Source of the DNA: CAYZMS01 sp964479625
GTDB taxonomy: Bacteria > Bacteroidota > Bacteroidia > Chitinophagales > Saprospiraceae
NCBI GenBank assembly: GCA_964479625.1
Contig: CAYZMS010000023.1
Coordinates: 9,990 to 73,989 of the forward strand
DNA: 64,000 bases
Direction of reading: 5' to 3'
Below the pieces are notes generated by a model that saw only the letters and a program-made list of their open reading frames with translations, did not search any database and was not told the DNA's origin. A program made the position numbers and the translations under genes. Numbering within the stretch: position 1 is the stretch's first letter; every line of letters starts with the position of its first letter. Positions 35,001 through 43,350 of the stretch are shown here, in pieces.

Positions 35001-36612
35001 GTTAATTTTAACGCCAGAGGTTTCTCAAACCATTTTCGTCACCTTAAACACCATGGAATGCACACTCTTGGACTCCGTCCGGATCCGTGTGGATTCCCTG
35101 CCAGATGATCTGAGTATTCAACCGGTGGATACCACTGTTTGTGAGGGCGTACCGGTGGTTTTACAGTCAGCCGTTTTTGAGCCTTCGGATTTCTCTTCAA
35201 TGGAGGTGGTTTGGACCCCTTTGAGTGGACAACAAAGCCCCGACACCTTGTTTAATCTGGTAGTAACGCCAGACACTACTACCTGGTATGTTCGAACCTT
35301 GACCAATGGAGCCTGTCTGGATGTCGACAGTGCACGGGTGGAGGTTATTCTCTCGCCTGCTCTAGAGCTTCGGGCAGATCCTGAGGTTATTTGTGTCGGG
35401 GATTTTGTGCAACTGGCGGCTGTATCTTCTGAAGCTTTGGACGCCTCGGCCTGGAGTCCGGAGGAAAGCCTGAGTTGTACCGATTGTTTGACGCCGACAG
35501 CCAACCCTCTGGTTAGCACTACCTTTCAATTCCAGGCCAGTTTTCAGGGCTGCCCTGTTTCAGGAAGTATTCAGGTGATGGTAGAAGAACTGGGTTCCCT
35601 TCAATTTCCGGACGAACCGGTAATTTGCCCGGGCAATGGTATCGTATTAAATTTACTTTCCGATCCTGAAGCCACCTATGAGTGGACCTCTCCGGATGAT
35701 GCTGACTTTTTTTCCATTGAAGCACAACCATTGGTCAGCCCTCCGGAGGATACCCGCTACCAGGTTCGTTTAAATGATCCGGAATGCGGGATGAATACTT
35801 TTGAACTGCTGGTAGAAGTGGTAGAACCGGCAAGTATAGAGTTGATCGCTTCTGCTGAACGAATCTGCCCCAGTACCGGAGTGGATATTTTTGCAGATTT
35901 GGAGGGCGGGGCAGCTGGAGGTCGCTTTCGGTGGCTGGGCAGTGATAGTACTGAGTTCACAGGCCAGCAAATATTTGTAATGCCTCTCCAAACGACCACC
36001 TACACGCTTTTTTATTCCGATGCAGCTGGTTGTCAACTGATTCAGGATCAGATCACCATTGCGGTGGATCCGGAATTGGAAGTTCAAATATCGACGGAAG
36101 CAGATTTACCCGTTCCACAGGGAGCTCCCCTTGAACTACGGGCTATCCTAGTTCCGGAATTACCAACCGGTTATCAAATACGCTGGTTGGAAAACGGGAC
36201 TTTGCTGCCGGACGCGACCGGTTTGACGGTCCTGGTTAATCCCCCCTTACCGCTGGAAAACCTCTACGAAGTTTTTATTGAAAGTCCGGATGGCTGTGTG
36301 TATGAAGCCTCCCTGCTGATCCCAACCACTGTCCCCCAGGTAGAAATCCCAAACGCCTTCACTCCGGATGGAGACGGGCGAAATGATCACTTTGCTTTAC
36401 TTTTTCCCGGGACTCCACCGGAAGTGGTGAATTTCCGGATCTTTAATCGCTGGGGAGAGATCGTTTTCAATCAACCTCAGGCACAACCCGGCTGGGATGG
36501 CACCACCGGAGGGAAACCTCAACCGTCAGATGTTTATATCTATGTAGTAGAAATCCGGAACCTAAACGGAGAGATCGAGACCCTAAAGGGAGACCTCACC
36601 CTGATCCGGTAA
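32083..36612 (+). CDS. Giant secreted multidomain protein with T9SS type B C-terminal domain
   Basis: 1509 residues. Signal peptide MGRYRLAFILLFGGVVAAFA; N-terminal NDDCSSAFDLG module; a CUB-like domain near 170-290 (SCTGTLFDSGGPNEDY, YEVEVNSDCLTLAFRSD); two further cysteine-rich modules to about 620; then about seven Ig-like/PKD-like repeats, about 620-1420, many with the phrase LSCTDC or SCTNCPSP followed by P..TTTY. The last 85 residues (IPNAFTPDGDGRNDHF, FNRWGEIVFNQ, GWDGTTGGKPQPSDVYIYVV) are the gliding-motility/T9SS type B sorting domain. It would be exported by T9SS and held on the surface; probably an adhesin. It stands alone. Confidence 0.88.
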   Translation: MGRYRLAFILLFGGVVAAFAQPVNDDCSSAFDLGRIPACDFTVYSNIDASPGQDPPACFNGEQARRDVWFSFTSPAEGGVFEVFIRATSNGPAEKGISNIQAALYRGDCSDLGQIVCLQGENGTQNLRLRTPELSPQSLYFLRIDDYAADAQGNAGDFQVCILPAQENFIMGRDSFSNSCTGTLFDSGGPNEDYSSLENEVFTICPEAPHACIAVEMTFYDIEPEIPFFDGDVLRFFAGADITAPLIHEVRGFGGQGGTTYEVEVNSDCLTLAFRSDALDNFPGFELNWTCSPDICEGKSIISPEVIPQLPFTQTRVSTCTAGATFRENSCFNSDFLNGPEYVYAWDAPGGQCIEVLVEGADMGVAVFDGPPQAPGTNCVAQSSTGHIRSADTRQAGRYFIVTAREYGCTTFDINVREVDCIPPPTLENALCNPLNGCTMPTLLSFEDGREDIPMDPERNAGCWLNFGKEPDYLWFSIEVQAEGDLGFILESFDQPSDIDYNVWGPFSREAVCEDPESVQRFIRNNQPIRSSYSGGPEPTGLVRTHPQFQYAITDTFDCGGSPGAIGDNFTRVIEAKQGEVYLVLLNDFGDDILDGTIQIDWSPSSPDVLEAVLPEPLWQDSFVCPGDAIQLELTGGSNAAQWLNSDGSLSCTNCPSPVARPLERTTYQVAVGNQCVQDTLNITVYVLGLNEQEDIQLCQNGSSPLNVGPALPGLTYEWEVPPGLQLSCTDCPDPILTGNTPGAYTLTARQISKDCSFEIEVSVEILPESAPEYRITENSGICLGDQLRIGGAAVPGVSYNWSSRPSGFSSQLPNPSVSPVETTTYFLEVTNGLCPLSVFDSVRIEVFAEPVISMAGDTTLCEGETYLLATHEEEPGVRYFWQGPDLPQGSTESNPVVTVRQPGAYVLTAARGDCSVQGTVSVGVRPFNLELNTRDTALCRGTTLALQAVISPEDALIDWSNEQGEILKTSTELILTPEVSQTIFVTLNTMECTLLDSVRIRVDSLPDDLSIQPVDTTVCEGVPVVLQSAVFEPSDFSSMEVVWTPLSGQQSPDTLFNLVVTPDTTTWYVRTLTNGACLDVDSARVEVILSPALELRADPEVICVGDFVQLAAVSSEALDASAWSPEESLSCTDCLTPTANPLVSTTFQFQASFQGCPVSGSIQVMVEELGSLQFPDEPVICPGNGIVLNLLSDPEATYEWTSPDDADFFSIEAQPLVSPPEDTRYQVRLNDPECGMNTFELLVEVVEPASIELIASAERICPSTGVDIFADLEGGAAGGRFRWLGSDSTEFTGQQIFVMPLQTTTYTLFYSDAAGCQLIQDQITIAVDPELEVQISTEADLPVPQGAPLELRAILVPELPTGYQIRWLENGTLLPDATGLTVLVNPPLPLENLYEVFIESPDGCVYEASLLIPTTVPQVEIPNAFTPDGDGRNDHFALLFPGTPPEVVNFRIFNRWGEIVFNQPQAQPGWDGTTGGKPQPSDVYIYVVEIRNLNGEIETLKGDLTLIR

Positions 36613-36667
36613 GGTAAGCTTTTTCCTTGAGAGGGTAATGATTACACCAGTTGGGTGGGTATCGCGT

Positions 36668-36871
36668 TCATTCCTCATTATCCATGTTCTGCTTAATAGT
36701 TGTGAGGGATCGATCAATTTGCTGTTCCGCATCGCTGAGTTTTTTCTGGCAAAGCCGGATCAATTCTGCTGCCCGTTGGGTTTGCTTCGCCAGCTCATCG
36801 GGAGGGACTTGCTCATTTTGCAGGCTATGAAGGATGGCCTGTATCTCTTTTAAGGCGTCTTCGTAGGTCAT
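36668..36871 (-). CDS. xseB: Exodeoxyribonuclease VII small subunit
   Basis: 67 residues of helical hairpin: MTYEDALKEIQAILHSLQNE, VPPDELAKQTQRAAELIRLC and LSDAEQQIDRSL. ATG overlaps the xseA stop (ATGA, 36868-36871), coupling the subunits. Confidence 0.92.
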   Translation of the reverse strand: MTYEDALKEIQAILHSLQNEQVPPDELAKQTQRAAELIRLCQKKLSDAEQQIDRSLTTIKQNMDNEE

Positions 36872-38112
36872 TTCTTTTTGGTGTTTCGAACTTCTGCCTC
36901 CACCTTGCTCTGATCCCCAAAGGTGATGGTTAAGCGGTCACCTGGTTTTGTTTGGTCAGCCGACCTGAGTAACTCTCCCGCTTTAAGGACGAGGGAAAAG
37001 CCACGTTTAAAGGCATTTTCGGGTCTCAACAAGGCCAGTGTCTGATTTAATTGTTGGACCTGTACCCGGGCATAATGCAGGGATTGTTTGGCTATCAAAG
37101 GTAGTTGTTGTTCCAGAAACTGTAATTCCAAATTCCGGACTTGTAGGTTTTGTTGACTCGCAGAGGCCAATTTTTGCTGTAATAGCAGGAATTCGCGATT
37201 GTGCTGCTCCAGGCGTTGGTGGCCAAGCTCCCGAAGTTCCTGTCCTAAGTTCAGTAGTTTATTTTCAAATTGGAGGTTCTTCCTGATCAGATAGCCGGCA
37301 ACTGCTGTAGGAGTCTTTAGGGATAAGTGAGCACAACGGTCTACAATGGTTTCATCCGTTTCATGGCCAATTCCCGTGAGCACTGGTAAAGGCAGTTCGG
37401 CAACTGCCCTGGCAATGGCATAGCTGTCAAAAGCGGCCAGATCAAGGCGGGCACCACCGCCGCGCAGGATCAACACGACATCGAATTCGTGGTAGCGGCG
37501 GTTGATCTGCCGAAGCTGTTTGGTCAATTCGGCTTCGGTACGATCTCCCTGCATGGCTGCCTGGAAAAAATGCACGACAAAATCGAATCCGTAGGGATTT
37601 TCCTGCAATTGAGCCTGGAAGTCGGCCAGCCCGGCTGCCGTTTCGGAGCTAATAACGGCCAGACGCTGCAATACGGGACGTAGGGCGCGTTGCTTGTTTT
37701 TGTCCAGCAGGCCTTCCTGTTGCAACTGTTTAAGGGTCTGCCGGCGTTGCAGTTCCAGTTTGCCCAGCGTAAAGGCCGGGTCCAGGTCCTTTATGATCAG
37801 TTTGAGGCCATAGCGTTCATGAAAATCAACCTGGACTTGAAGCAGTACTTCCATTCCATCCTGGAGGATATCCCTGTAGAGGAGGCCCAATTGCTTTTGC
37901 AGTTTTCTGTCCTGTCGTTCCCAGATTACGCCACTGGCCTGGGCAATGATGGTGGATTCTTCTCCATCCTTTTCCACCAATTCGAGATAGCAATGCCCAC
38001 GAGAGTAGTGGAGTTGTGCGATCTCGGCCCGCACCCAAAGGGGAGTGCCCAGGTTGAGGGCGATTACCCGGCGTATGAATTCATTGAGTTCGAACAGTCG
38101 GTATGCGGTCAT
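36868..38112 (-). CDS. xseA: Exodeoxyribonuclease VII large subunit
   Basis: 414 residues from MTAYRLFELNEFIRRVIALN. An ATG 14 codons upstream would overlap the DUF885 stop and is rejected. OB-fold PLWVRAEIAQLHYSRGHCYL, then the nuclease core VISSETAAGLADFQAQLQ, DVVLILRGGGARLDLAAFDS and VLTGIGHETDETIVDRCAHL, and a C-terminal coiled coil. With XseB it degrades single-stranded DNA. Confidence 0.95.
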   Translation of the reverse strand: MTAYRLFELNEFIRRVIALNLGTPLWVRAEIAQLHYSRGHCYLELVEKDGEESTIIAQASGVIWERQDRKLQKQLGLLYRDILQDGMEVLLQVQVDFHERYGLKLIIKDLDPAFTLGKLELQRRQTLKQLQQEGLLDKNKQRALRPVLQRLAVISSETAAGLADFQAQLQENPYGFDFVVHFFQAAMQGDRTEAELTKQLRQINRRYHEFDVVLILRGGGARLDLAAFDSYAIARAVAELPLPVLTGIGHETDETIVDRCAHLSLKTPTAVAGYLIRKNLQFENKLLNLGQELRELGHQRLEQHNREFLLLQQKLASASQQNLQVRNLELQFLEQQLPLIAKQSLHYARVQVQQLNQTLALLRPENAFKRGFSLVLKAGELLRSADQTKPGDRLTITFGDQSKVEAEVRNTKKK

Positions 38113-38141
38113 AGGGCAAAAGTAAGGAGGATTAAAGATTT

Positions 38142-39845
38142 TTATCCTTCCCAACCATCAATGAGCTGTTCCAGGATGAAAAGGGGGACGGAACCGTTCT
38201 CCAGGATCTTTTGGTGGAAGGTCCTCAGGTCAAATGCCTCTCCAAGTCGTTCTTCGCTTTCCTTTCGTAAACGGCGAATGGTGAGTTCGCCGATCTTATA
38301 AGAAACTGCTTGCCCGGGCCAACCGATGTAGCGATCGATCTCGGTATTGCATTCGTGCAGGGAAAGGGCGGTATTCGAAGCCAGAAATTCCAGGGCCTGC
38401 TCGCGGGTCCAGCCCATATAATGCATACCTGGATCGACGACCAATCTGCAGGCACGCCACATCTCATAGGTGAGGCGGCCGAAATCTTCGTAAGCGGTTT
38501 CATAAATGCCCATCTCCTTGCCCAGGTATTCGCAGTACAGGGCCCATCCTTCCCCGAAAGCACTGATGTAGTAAGATTTTCGAAAGTCAGGGCCCATTTC
38601 CTGTTCTTCTGCCAGTGCCATTTGCAGGTGGTGACCAGGCACCGACTCGTGCAGGGTAAGGGCGGGAAGGACGTATAGGGGTCTGCTTTCGAGTTTGTAG
38701 GTGTTCACCCAATATTCGCCGGCCCTGTTCCGGCGGGCAGAGCCGGGAGAATATCGTCCCCCGGTGTAATTTGGCGCAATGACGGCAGGCACGGGTTCTA
38801 CCCCGTAAGTCAACCTCGGGAGCACAGCAAAGTAAGCGGGTAATTCCCCATCGATCTTCTTGGCGTAATAGGAAGCCTCTTTGAGTAAATCCCGGGGCGT
38901 TTGGGCATAAAATTGCGGGTCGGTTCGAAGAAATTCCAGGAACTCTTCAAAAGATCCTTCGAAGGCCAATTCCTCCAGAATGGCCTCCATCTCAGCTCGT
39001 ATGCGCGCTACCTCTTCCTTTCCTTTTTCGAAAACTTCCTCCGGGCTCATGTCCAGAGTGGTAAAATGACGGATGCGCTGTTCGTAATAGGCTTTCCCAT
39101 TAGGTACTTCGGAAATCCCTACGGTTTTCCGGGCTTGGGGCAGGTAAGTTTCCTGCATGAAGCGGTGGAATGCTGCATAGGCAGGCAGGACCTCCTCCTT
39201 CAGCAGGCGCATTCCGGTTTGTTGAATGCTATCCCAATCAGTTGGACTAATGGATGTTGGTGGGCTGGTATAAGGTGCAGCCAGGGGGTTTTGGCTTAGG
39301 TCTTCCTGGCGGTAGGGAGCAGTGAGGATCTCGTAGTTCTTTGCTGTAACCCAGGGGGCCATAATGCCCGTTTCCAACCCTTTTTCGAGTAAGGCTACAT
39401 TCGCCCTTAGGTAGTTGGGGAAGGCTCCCAAGCGTTTGTGATACCAGTCAAAATCACCTTTGTTTTGATAATACCGACTGGGTCGAAGCCGGTTGTAGAA
39501 CCCGCCTTCCGCATTGAAAGGAATTAAATAAGCTTGATAAGCTACCTGGGCAATCTCATCTTCCAGAATGAAACGAAAAATATCGGCATTGATCTGGTCG
39601 GCGGCGGTAAGTTGTTCTTTTGGAATGACTTCCAGGCGCTCCAGTAAAGTGCGGTGGGCCCTGGCTTCTTCTTCAAATTGTTTTATGCTAACTTTCGGGA
39701 AGGGGGCATCTCCTCTTTCTCGCCTTTCCAGTTGTGCTTTATACTCAAAAAGAGCGTAAAGCGTATCCGTTGCCGGGTTGGTTTGGGCAGGCAAGGGATG
39801 GGTAAGGACGCAGAAAACCCCTAAAAGGAGGAAATGGCGTATCAT
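38142..39845 (-). CDS. DUF885 family metallopeptidase, exported
   Basis: 567 residues with signal peptide MIRHFLLLGVFCVLTHPLPA. The zinc-type motif HESVPGHHLQ, with later GEGWALYCEYLG (Glu) and RLVVDPGMHYMGWTREQAL, is the DUF885 (M32-like carboxypeptidase fold) signature. Probably a periplasmic peptidase; substrate unknown. It lies 29 nt upstream of xseA. Confidence 0.9.
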   Translation of the reverse strand: MIRHFLLLGVFCVLTHPLPAQTNPATDTLYALFEYKAQLERRERGDAPFPKVSIKQFEEEARAHRTLLERLEVIPKEQLTAADQINADIFRFILEDEIAQVAYQAYLIPFNAEGGFYNRLRPSRYYQNKGDFDWYHKRLGAFPNYLRANVALLEKGLETGIMAPWVTAKNYEILTAPYRQEDLSQNPLAAPYTSPPTSISPTDWDSIQQTGMRLLKEEVLPAYAAFHRFMQETYLPQARKTVGISEVPNGKAYYEQRIRHFTTLDMSPEEVFEKGKEEVARIRAEMEAILEELAFEGSFEEFLEFLRTDPQFYAQTPRDLLKEASYYAKKIDGELPAYFAVLPRLTYGVEPVPAVIAPNYTGGRYSPGSARRNRAGEYWVNTYKLESRPLYVLPALTLHESVPGHHLQMALAEEQEMGPDFRKSYYISAFGEGWALYCEYLGKEMGIYETAYEDFGRLTYEMWRACRLVVDPGMHYMGWTREQALEFLASNTALSLHECNTEIDRYIGWPGQAVSYKIGELTIRRLRKESEERLGEAFDLRTFHQKILENGSVPLFILEQLIDGWEG

Positions 39846-39886
39846 GTTTTAATCGATAAAATAATAAAGAATTTCGAATACCCGGC

Positions 39887-40855
39887 TTATGAATGTTGCA
39901 GATCCTGCATGAGGTTTTCCAGCTTCCATTCCAGCCGGTCTTCATAAGGGTGTTGTCGGACCGAACAATCCTGGATTTGACAAATCCGGCAACTATGTTC
40001 CCGGCAGGGGTCCACATGTATAAATAGTTCGACCCCTCGATCGGCATAGTGTTCGGTCAGTCGTTCCAGTGCTTTGACCTCGGCATGCGCCTCGCGGGCG
40101 TTGTAATACCAGGGCAGGGTCATGTGGCAATCAATATGCAGGGTACTACCGTATTTGATAAGTCGCAAATTGTGAATGTCGATCCAGTTAATCCTTCGTT
40201 CTTTTTCGAAAGCAGAAGCGATTTCCCGGATCAGAGCATAATCAGCCTCATCCATGATTCCGGCTATGGATTTTCGAACCAAGCGGAATCCCGTTATTAT
40301 GATTATTATCGCAAAGCCCAAAGCAAGCAGACTGTCTAGAATGCGCCACCCGGTCAGCACGACCAATCCTAAGCCAAGCACCAGCCCGGCGGAGGTCCAG
40401 GCATCTGTTTGCAGGTGTCTTCCGCTACCCTCCAGGGCCAGGGATTTGAGCTCCTTAGCGCGTCGAACCAGGAAATACCCTATAATGAAATTTCCCAGAC
40501 CGGTCGCTATACTGAGGTAAACCCCCAAATCTAACCGGCTTAAATCTTGAGGATTCCAAAGGTTATAAATGGATTTAACGATTATGGTCAGTCCGGCAAT
40601 TACAATGAGCCCCCCTTCGAAACCCGCCGCCAGAAATTCAATTTTTCCATGCCCGTAAGGGTGATTCTGATCCCTGGGATGACCGGCCAGGTATACGCTG
40701 TATAGGGTAAACCCACCTGCGACTACATTGATAATGCTTTCCAGGGCGTCTGATAAAATGGCATTGGAGCCAGTGATCCGCCATGCCAGGAACTTGATGC
40801 CCATGATCAATACCCCTGCTATCAGGACGAGTAGCTGTAGTTTAATTTTATCCAT
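39887..40855 (-). CDS. Cation diffusion facilitator transporter
   Basis: 322 residues, six membrane segments. Metal-site motifs SDALES (TM2), HPYGHGK after it, and QTDAWTS (TM5); a cytoplasmic C-terminal domain has HIDCHMTLPWYY. An unusual Cys-rich tail CREHSCRICQIQDC follows near 285-300 and may sense or bind metal. It would export Zn2+, Fe2+ or a like ion. Upstream of the DUF885 gene by 41 nt. Confidence 0.93.
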   Translation of the reverse strand: MDKIKLQLLVLIAGVLIMGIKFLAWRITGSNAILSDALESIINVVAGGFTLYSVYLAGHPRDQNHPYGHGKIEFLAAGFEGGLIVIAGLTIIVKSIYNLWNPQDLSRLDLGVYLSIATGLGNFIIGYFLVRRAKELKSLALEGSGRHLQTDAWTSAGLVLGLGLVVLTGWRILDSLLALGFAIIIIITGFRLVRKSIAGIMDEADYALIREIASAFEKERRINWIDIHNLRLIKYGSTLHIDCHMTLPWYYNAREAHAEVKALERLTEHYADRGVELFIHVDPCREHSCRICQIQDCSVRQHPYEDRLEWKLENLMQDLQHS

Positions 40856-40932
40856 GGAAGCAGTATGAGTGCTAGCAATTAATTTTTGGGAGGAGACCTA
40901 AATTATCCATTATCCGCCACTTATCCCTCTCG

Positions 40933-43350
40933 TCAAAACGGGTATCCAAAAGCAAAGATAAAGTTCAGGTTTTCCTTGCGCCAGTTGGGGTCGCCCAGGT
41001 CAATTTCATCGCCTACCCATCGTTCACCTTCGGGCAGCCAGGGCTTGGTGAGCGGGAAGGCGAAATCGAAGCGGAGGATGAGGTAGCCAAAGTCATACCG
41101 AAGACCAATACCCGTGCCGACCCCGAGTTCTTTATAGAAATCAGACCAATCAAAAAGGGCTGGGTCATCAGGAGTTGCCGTTCTGTTAAGCCAGACATTG
41201 CCGGCATCCAGAAAGCCGGCGAGTTCTATTTTTTTTCCAAAGCGCTGGCGCAGTTCCAGGCTGCCTTCGATCAAAAAATCACCCTGCCCGGCTAATAGAT
41301 TGGTACCTGCCTCTGCCGGATCTTGTGTGCCGGGCCCTAGGGTTCGGGGGACAAAAGCTCGGATACTATTGGGGCCACCAATGGTGTAATAGTCCACTAT
41401 GGCTCTTAGTAATTTATCCTCGAAAGGGTAAGCGTTATTTACCCTCAAGCGGGCTGCCAAGGAGGTGGGGGCTTTCGGTTTAAAAAAATAGCGCAAATCA
41501 TTCTCGATTTCGCCAATGATCGTTCGACTGGATTCCTGTAGGAGGAGACCAAAATCCTGCGGTAGGGTTGCCGTTAAAGCCAGCCCTGCCCTGCCTCTAT
41601 AAAACCAGTTGTGGGTTTTTTCTTCCTCCAGGCGGCTGTCAAACGTGAAGATATACTCTGGATTATAGGATATGCTGGGTTCAAAATTGGCAAAAAGGTT
41701 GCCATCCGGTTCTTCGGATTCCCGAAAAGCGACCCATTGCAGTAGGTTCTTGAGCTGGTTATTCTCATAGTTAAGGAGTTGGTACTCGAAGCGCAGGGGG
41801 TTGAACTCATTCAGGATGGTTTGCTGTCGCTGCCAGATGTATCCAAAGCTCAGGGTTAGTCCAGTTAGGCGTGCAAAGGGTGCATAGCCAGGGTCATCCT
41901 GGAGCTCTTCCAATAATTCGTCCAGCCTTAAAAAGAGGATGGGGGCAATGAGACTATCCAGAGGAACCCGGAATCGTTCTTGTGTTAACTCCAGGGAGAG
42001 TTTGGTATCCGCTCTCCTAAGTTGGGCTCGCTTGCGCTTTTCGACAAAAGGGATCCACAGGCCGCTGGTAATATAATCGTAATCCAGTTCTAGTTCTTCA
42101 AAATAATCCCGGGGGGCATTTTCCAAAGGGAAATTGAAATTAGCCGTAAGATTTAAATTCCCCTGGCTGGCCCGTCGAAAAAGGTTCCGGTGCTTATGAT
42201 CAAGAGAAATCTCTGGCCCCCAATAAAGGGAGGGTTTCCAATAACCCCCAACGCTGGCACTGATCGTTTGGCGCTCCCGGGCTTTGAGGTATATTTTCAT
42301 ATTCAGTTGGGTGGTATCCGTTTCTGAACGATCATAACGGATATTGACAAACTGGAAGTAGGGGATATTCAATAAACGGCTAAGGGTGTTTTCATGACGT
42401 TCCGTACTGTAGTAGTCGCCCGGGTTGAAAAGAGTGGCTTCTTCCAGTACGTTCGGTTTCACGTTTTCCACCCCTTGTACAATAATGACACCCCTGAAGG
42501 GAATGGTGTCCAGAGGCCTGTTTAAAGTGGGGTTGAAATCCGGATGAATATAGATCTTACCTATGCGATACCGGTCAATTTCATTAGGTTTTACCCCTTC
42601 TTTTATACTCATGCGTAGTTGTACTTCCCCTTCTTGTCGCAGGGTGTCGACCTTAAAGTGCAGATAGTCGTCATCGAACATGTAAAACCCTTTGTCTTGC
42701 AAGGCTTCGGAGATGGCCTCTCGTTCTTTCTTCAACACTTTAAGCGAATAGGGCTTTCCTACTTGAAGGTCGGGGTTGGGTGGTAACTGTTGGATAATTT
42801 CCCGTATGGTAGAATCTTCCACCCTGTTTTCTATCGTTCCGAATTGATGTTGTTTCGGAACCTTGACCTGGTAGTTTACCTTTACTTTTTTCCCCTTCTG
42901 GTCGAGGGTGTCAATAAAGGTGGTGCAGGAGGGGGCGAAATACCCGTTATTGAAGAGTTGATTCTCCATATATTGGGTCGTTTGTTCGAGCGCAGCAGGT
43001 TTGAAGACTACCGGGGGTACCCCCAATAGGCGCTGGAAAAAATTTTCTTTCCCGCTTTCTTTGTAGGCTTTGGTGGTGAAAAGGGAAAAGAACTTTAATT
43101 TAAAAGGGATCCCAAGGATTTGCCGATTGGGTTTTTGGTTAACCAGGCTTTGTACCAGGCCTTTAATTTCTTTTGGTTTTGTTTCTACGGAATCAGGTAG
43201 CTGAATGGTAAACTCTGCGCCTTTGTACAATTGCTCGCCAGGTCTCAATGCCTTGGTGGACGCGCAAGAGGCAACCAGGAAACAAAACAACCCAAGCCAA
43301 CTTAGCTTACAGGCAATGGCCCCCGGGTATTTCAAGTGGAAACCGGTCAT
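40933..43350 (-). CDS. TamA/BamA-family outer-membrane assembly protein
   Basis: 805 residues. Lipoprotein-like N-terminus GLFCFLVASCAST (Cys29), POTRA-like repeats to about 380 (PNPDLQVGKPYSLKVLKKER, IYIHPDFNPT, FNPGDYYSTERHENTLSRLL), then a 16-strand-type barrel: SASVGGYWKPSLYWGPEISL, GGPNSIRAFVPRTLGPGTQD (the conserved G..S.RGF-like loop), and C-terminal LNFIFAFGYPF. Its ATG overlaps the tamB stop by 4 nt. Together they form a translocation and assembly or lipid-transport module. Confidence 0.9.
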   Translation of the reverse strand: MTGFHLKYPGAIACKLSWLGLFCFLVASCASTKALRPGEQLYKGAEFTIQLPDSVETKPKEIKGLVQSLVNQKPNRQILGIPFKLKFFSLFTTKAYKESGKENFFQRLLGVPPVVFKPAALEQTTQYMENQLFNNGYFAPSCTTFIDTLDQKGKKVKVNYQVKVPKQHQFGTIENRVEDSTIREIIQQLPPNPDLQVGKPYSLKVLKKEREAISEALQDKGFYMFDDDYLHFKVDTLRQEGEVQLRMSIKEGVKPNEIDRYRIGKIYIHPDFNPTLNRPLDTIPFRGVIIVQGVENVKPNVLEEATLFNPGDYYSTERHENTLSRLLNIPYFQFVNIRYDRSETDTTQLNMKIYLKARERQTISASVGGYWKPSLYWGPEISLDHKHRNLFRRASQGNLNLTANFNFPLENAPRDYFEELELDYDYITSGLWIPFVEKRKRAQLRRADTKLSLELTQERFRVPLDSLIAPILFLRLDELLEELQDDPGYAPFARLTGLTLSFGYIWQRQQTILNEFNPLRFEYQLLNYENNQLKNLLQWVAFRESEEPDGNLFANFEPSISYNPEYIFTFDSRLEEEKTHNWFYRGRAGLALTATLPQDFGLLLQESSRTIIGEIENDLRYFFKPKAPTSLAARLRVNNAYPFEDKLLRAIVDYYTIGGPNSIRAFVPRTLGPGTQDPAEAGTNLLAGQGDFLIEGSLELRQRFGKKIELAGFLDAGNVWLNRTATPDDPALFDWSDFYKELGVGTGIGLRYDFGYLILRFDFAFPLTKPWLPEGERWVGDEIDLGDPNWRKENLNFIFAFGYPF

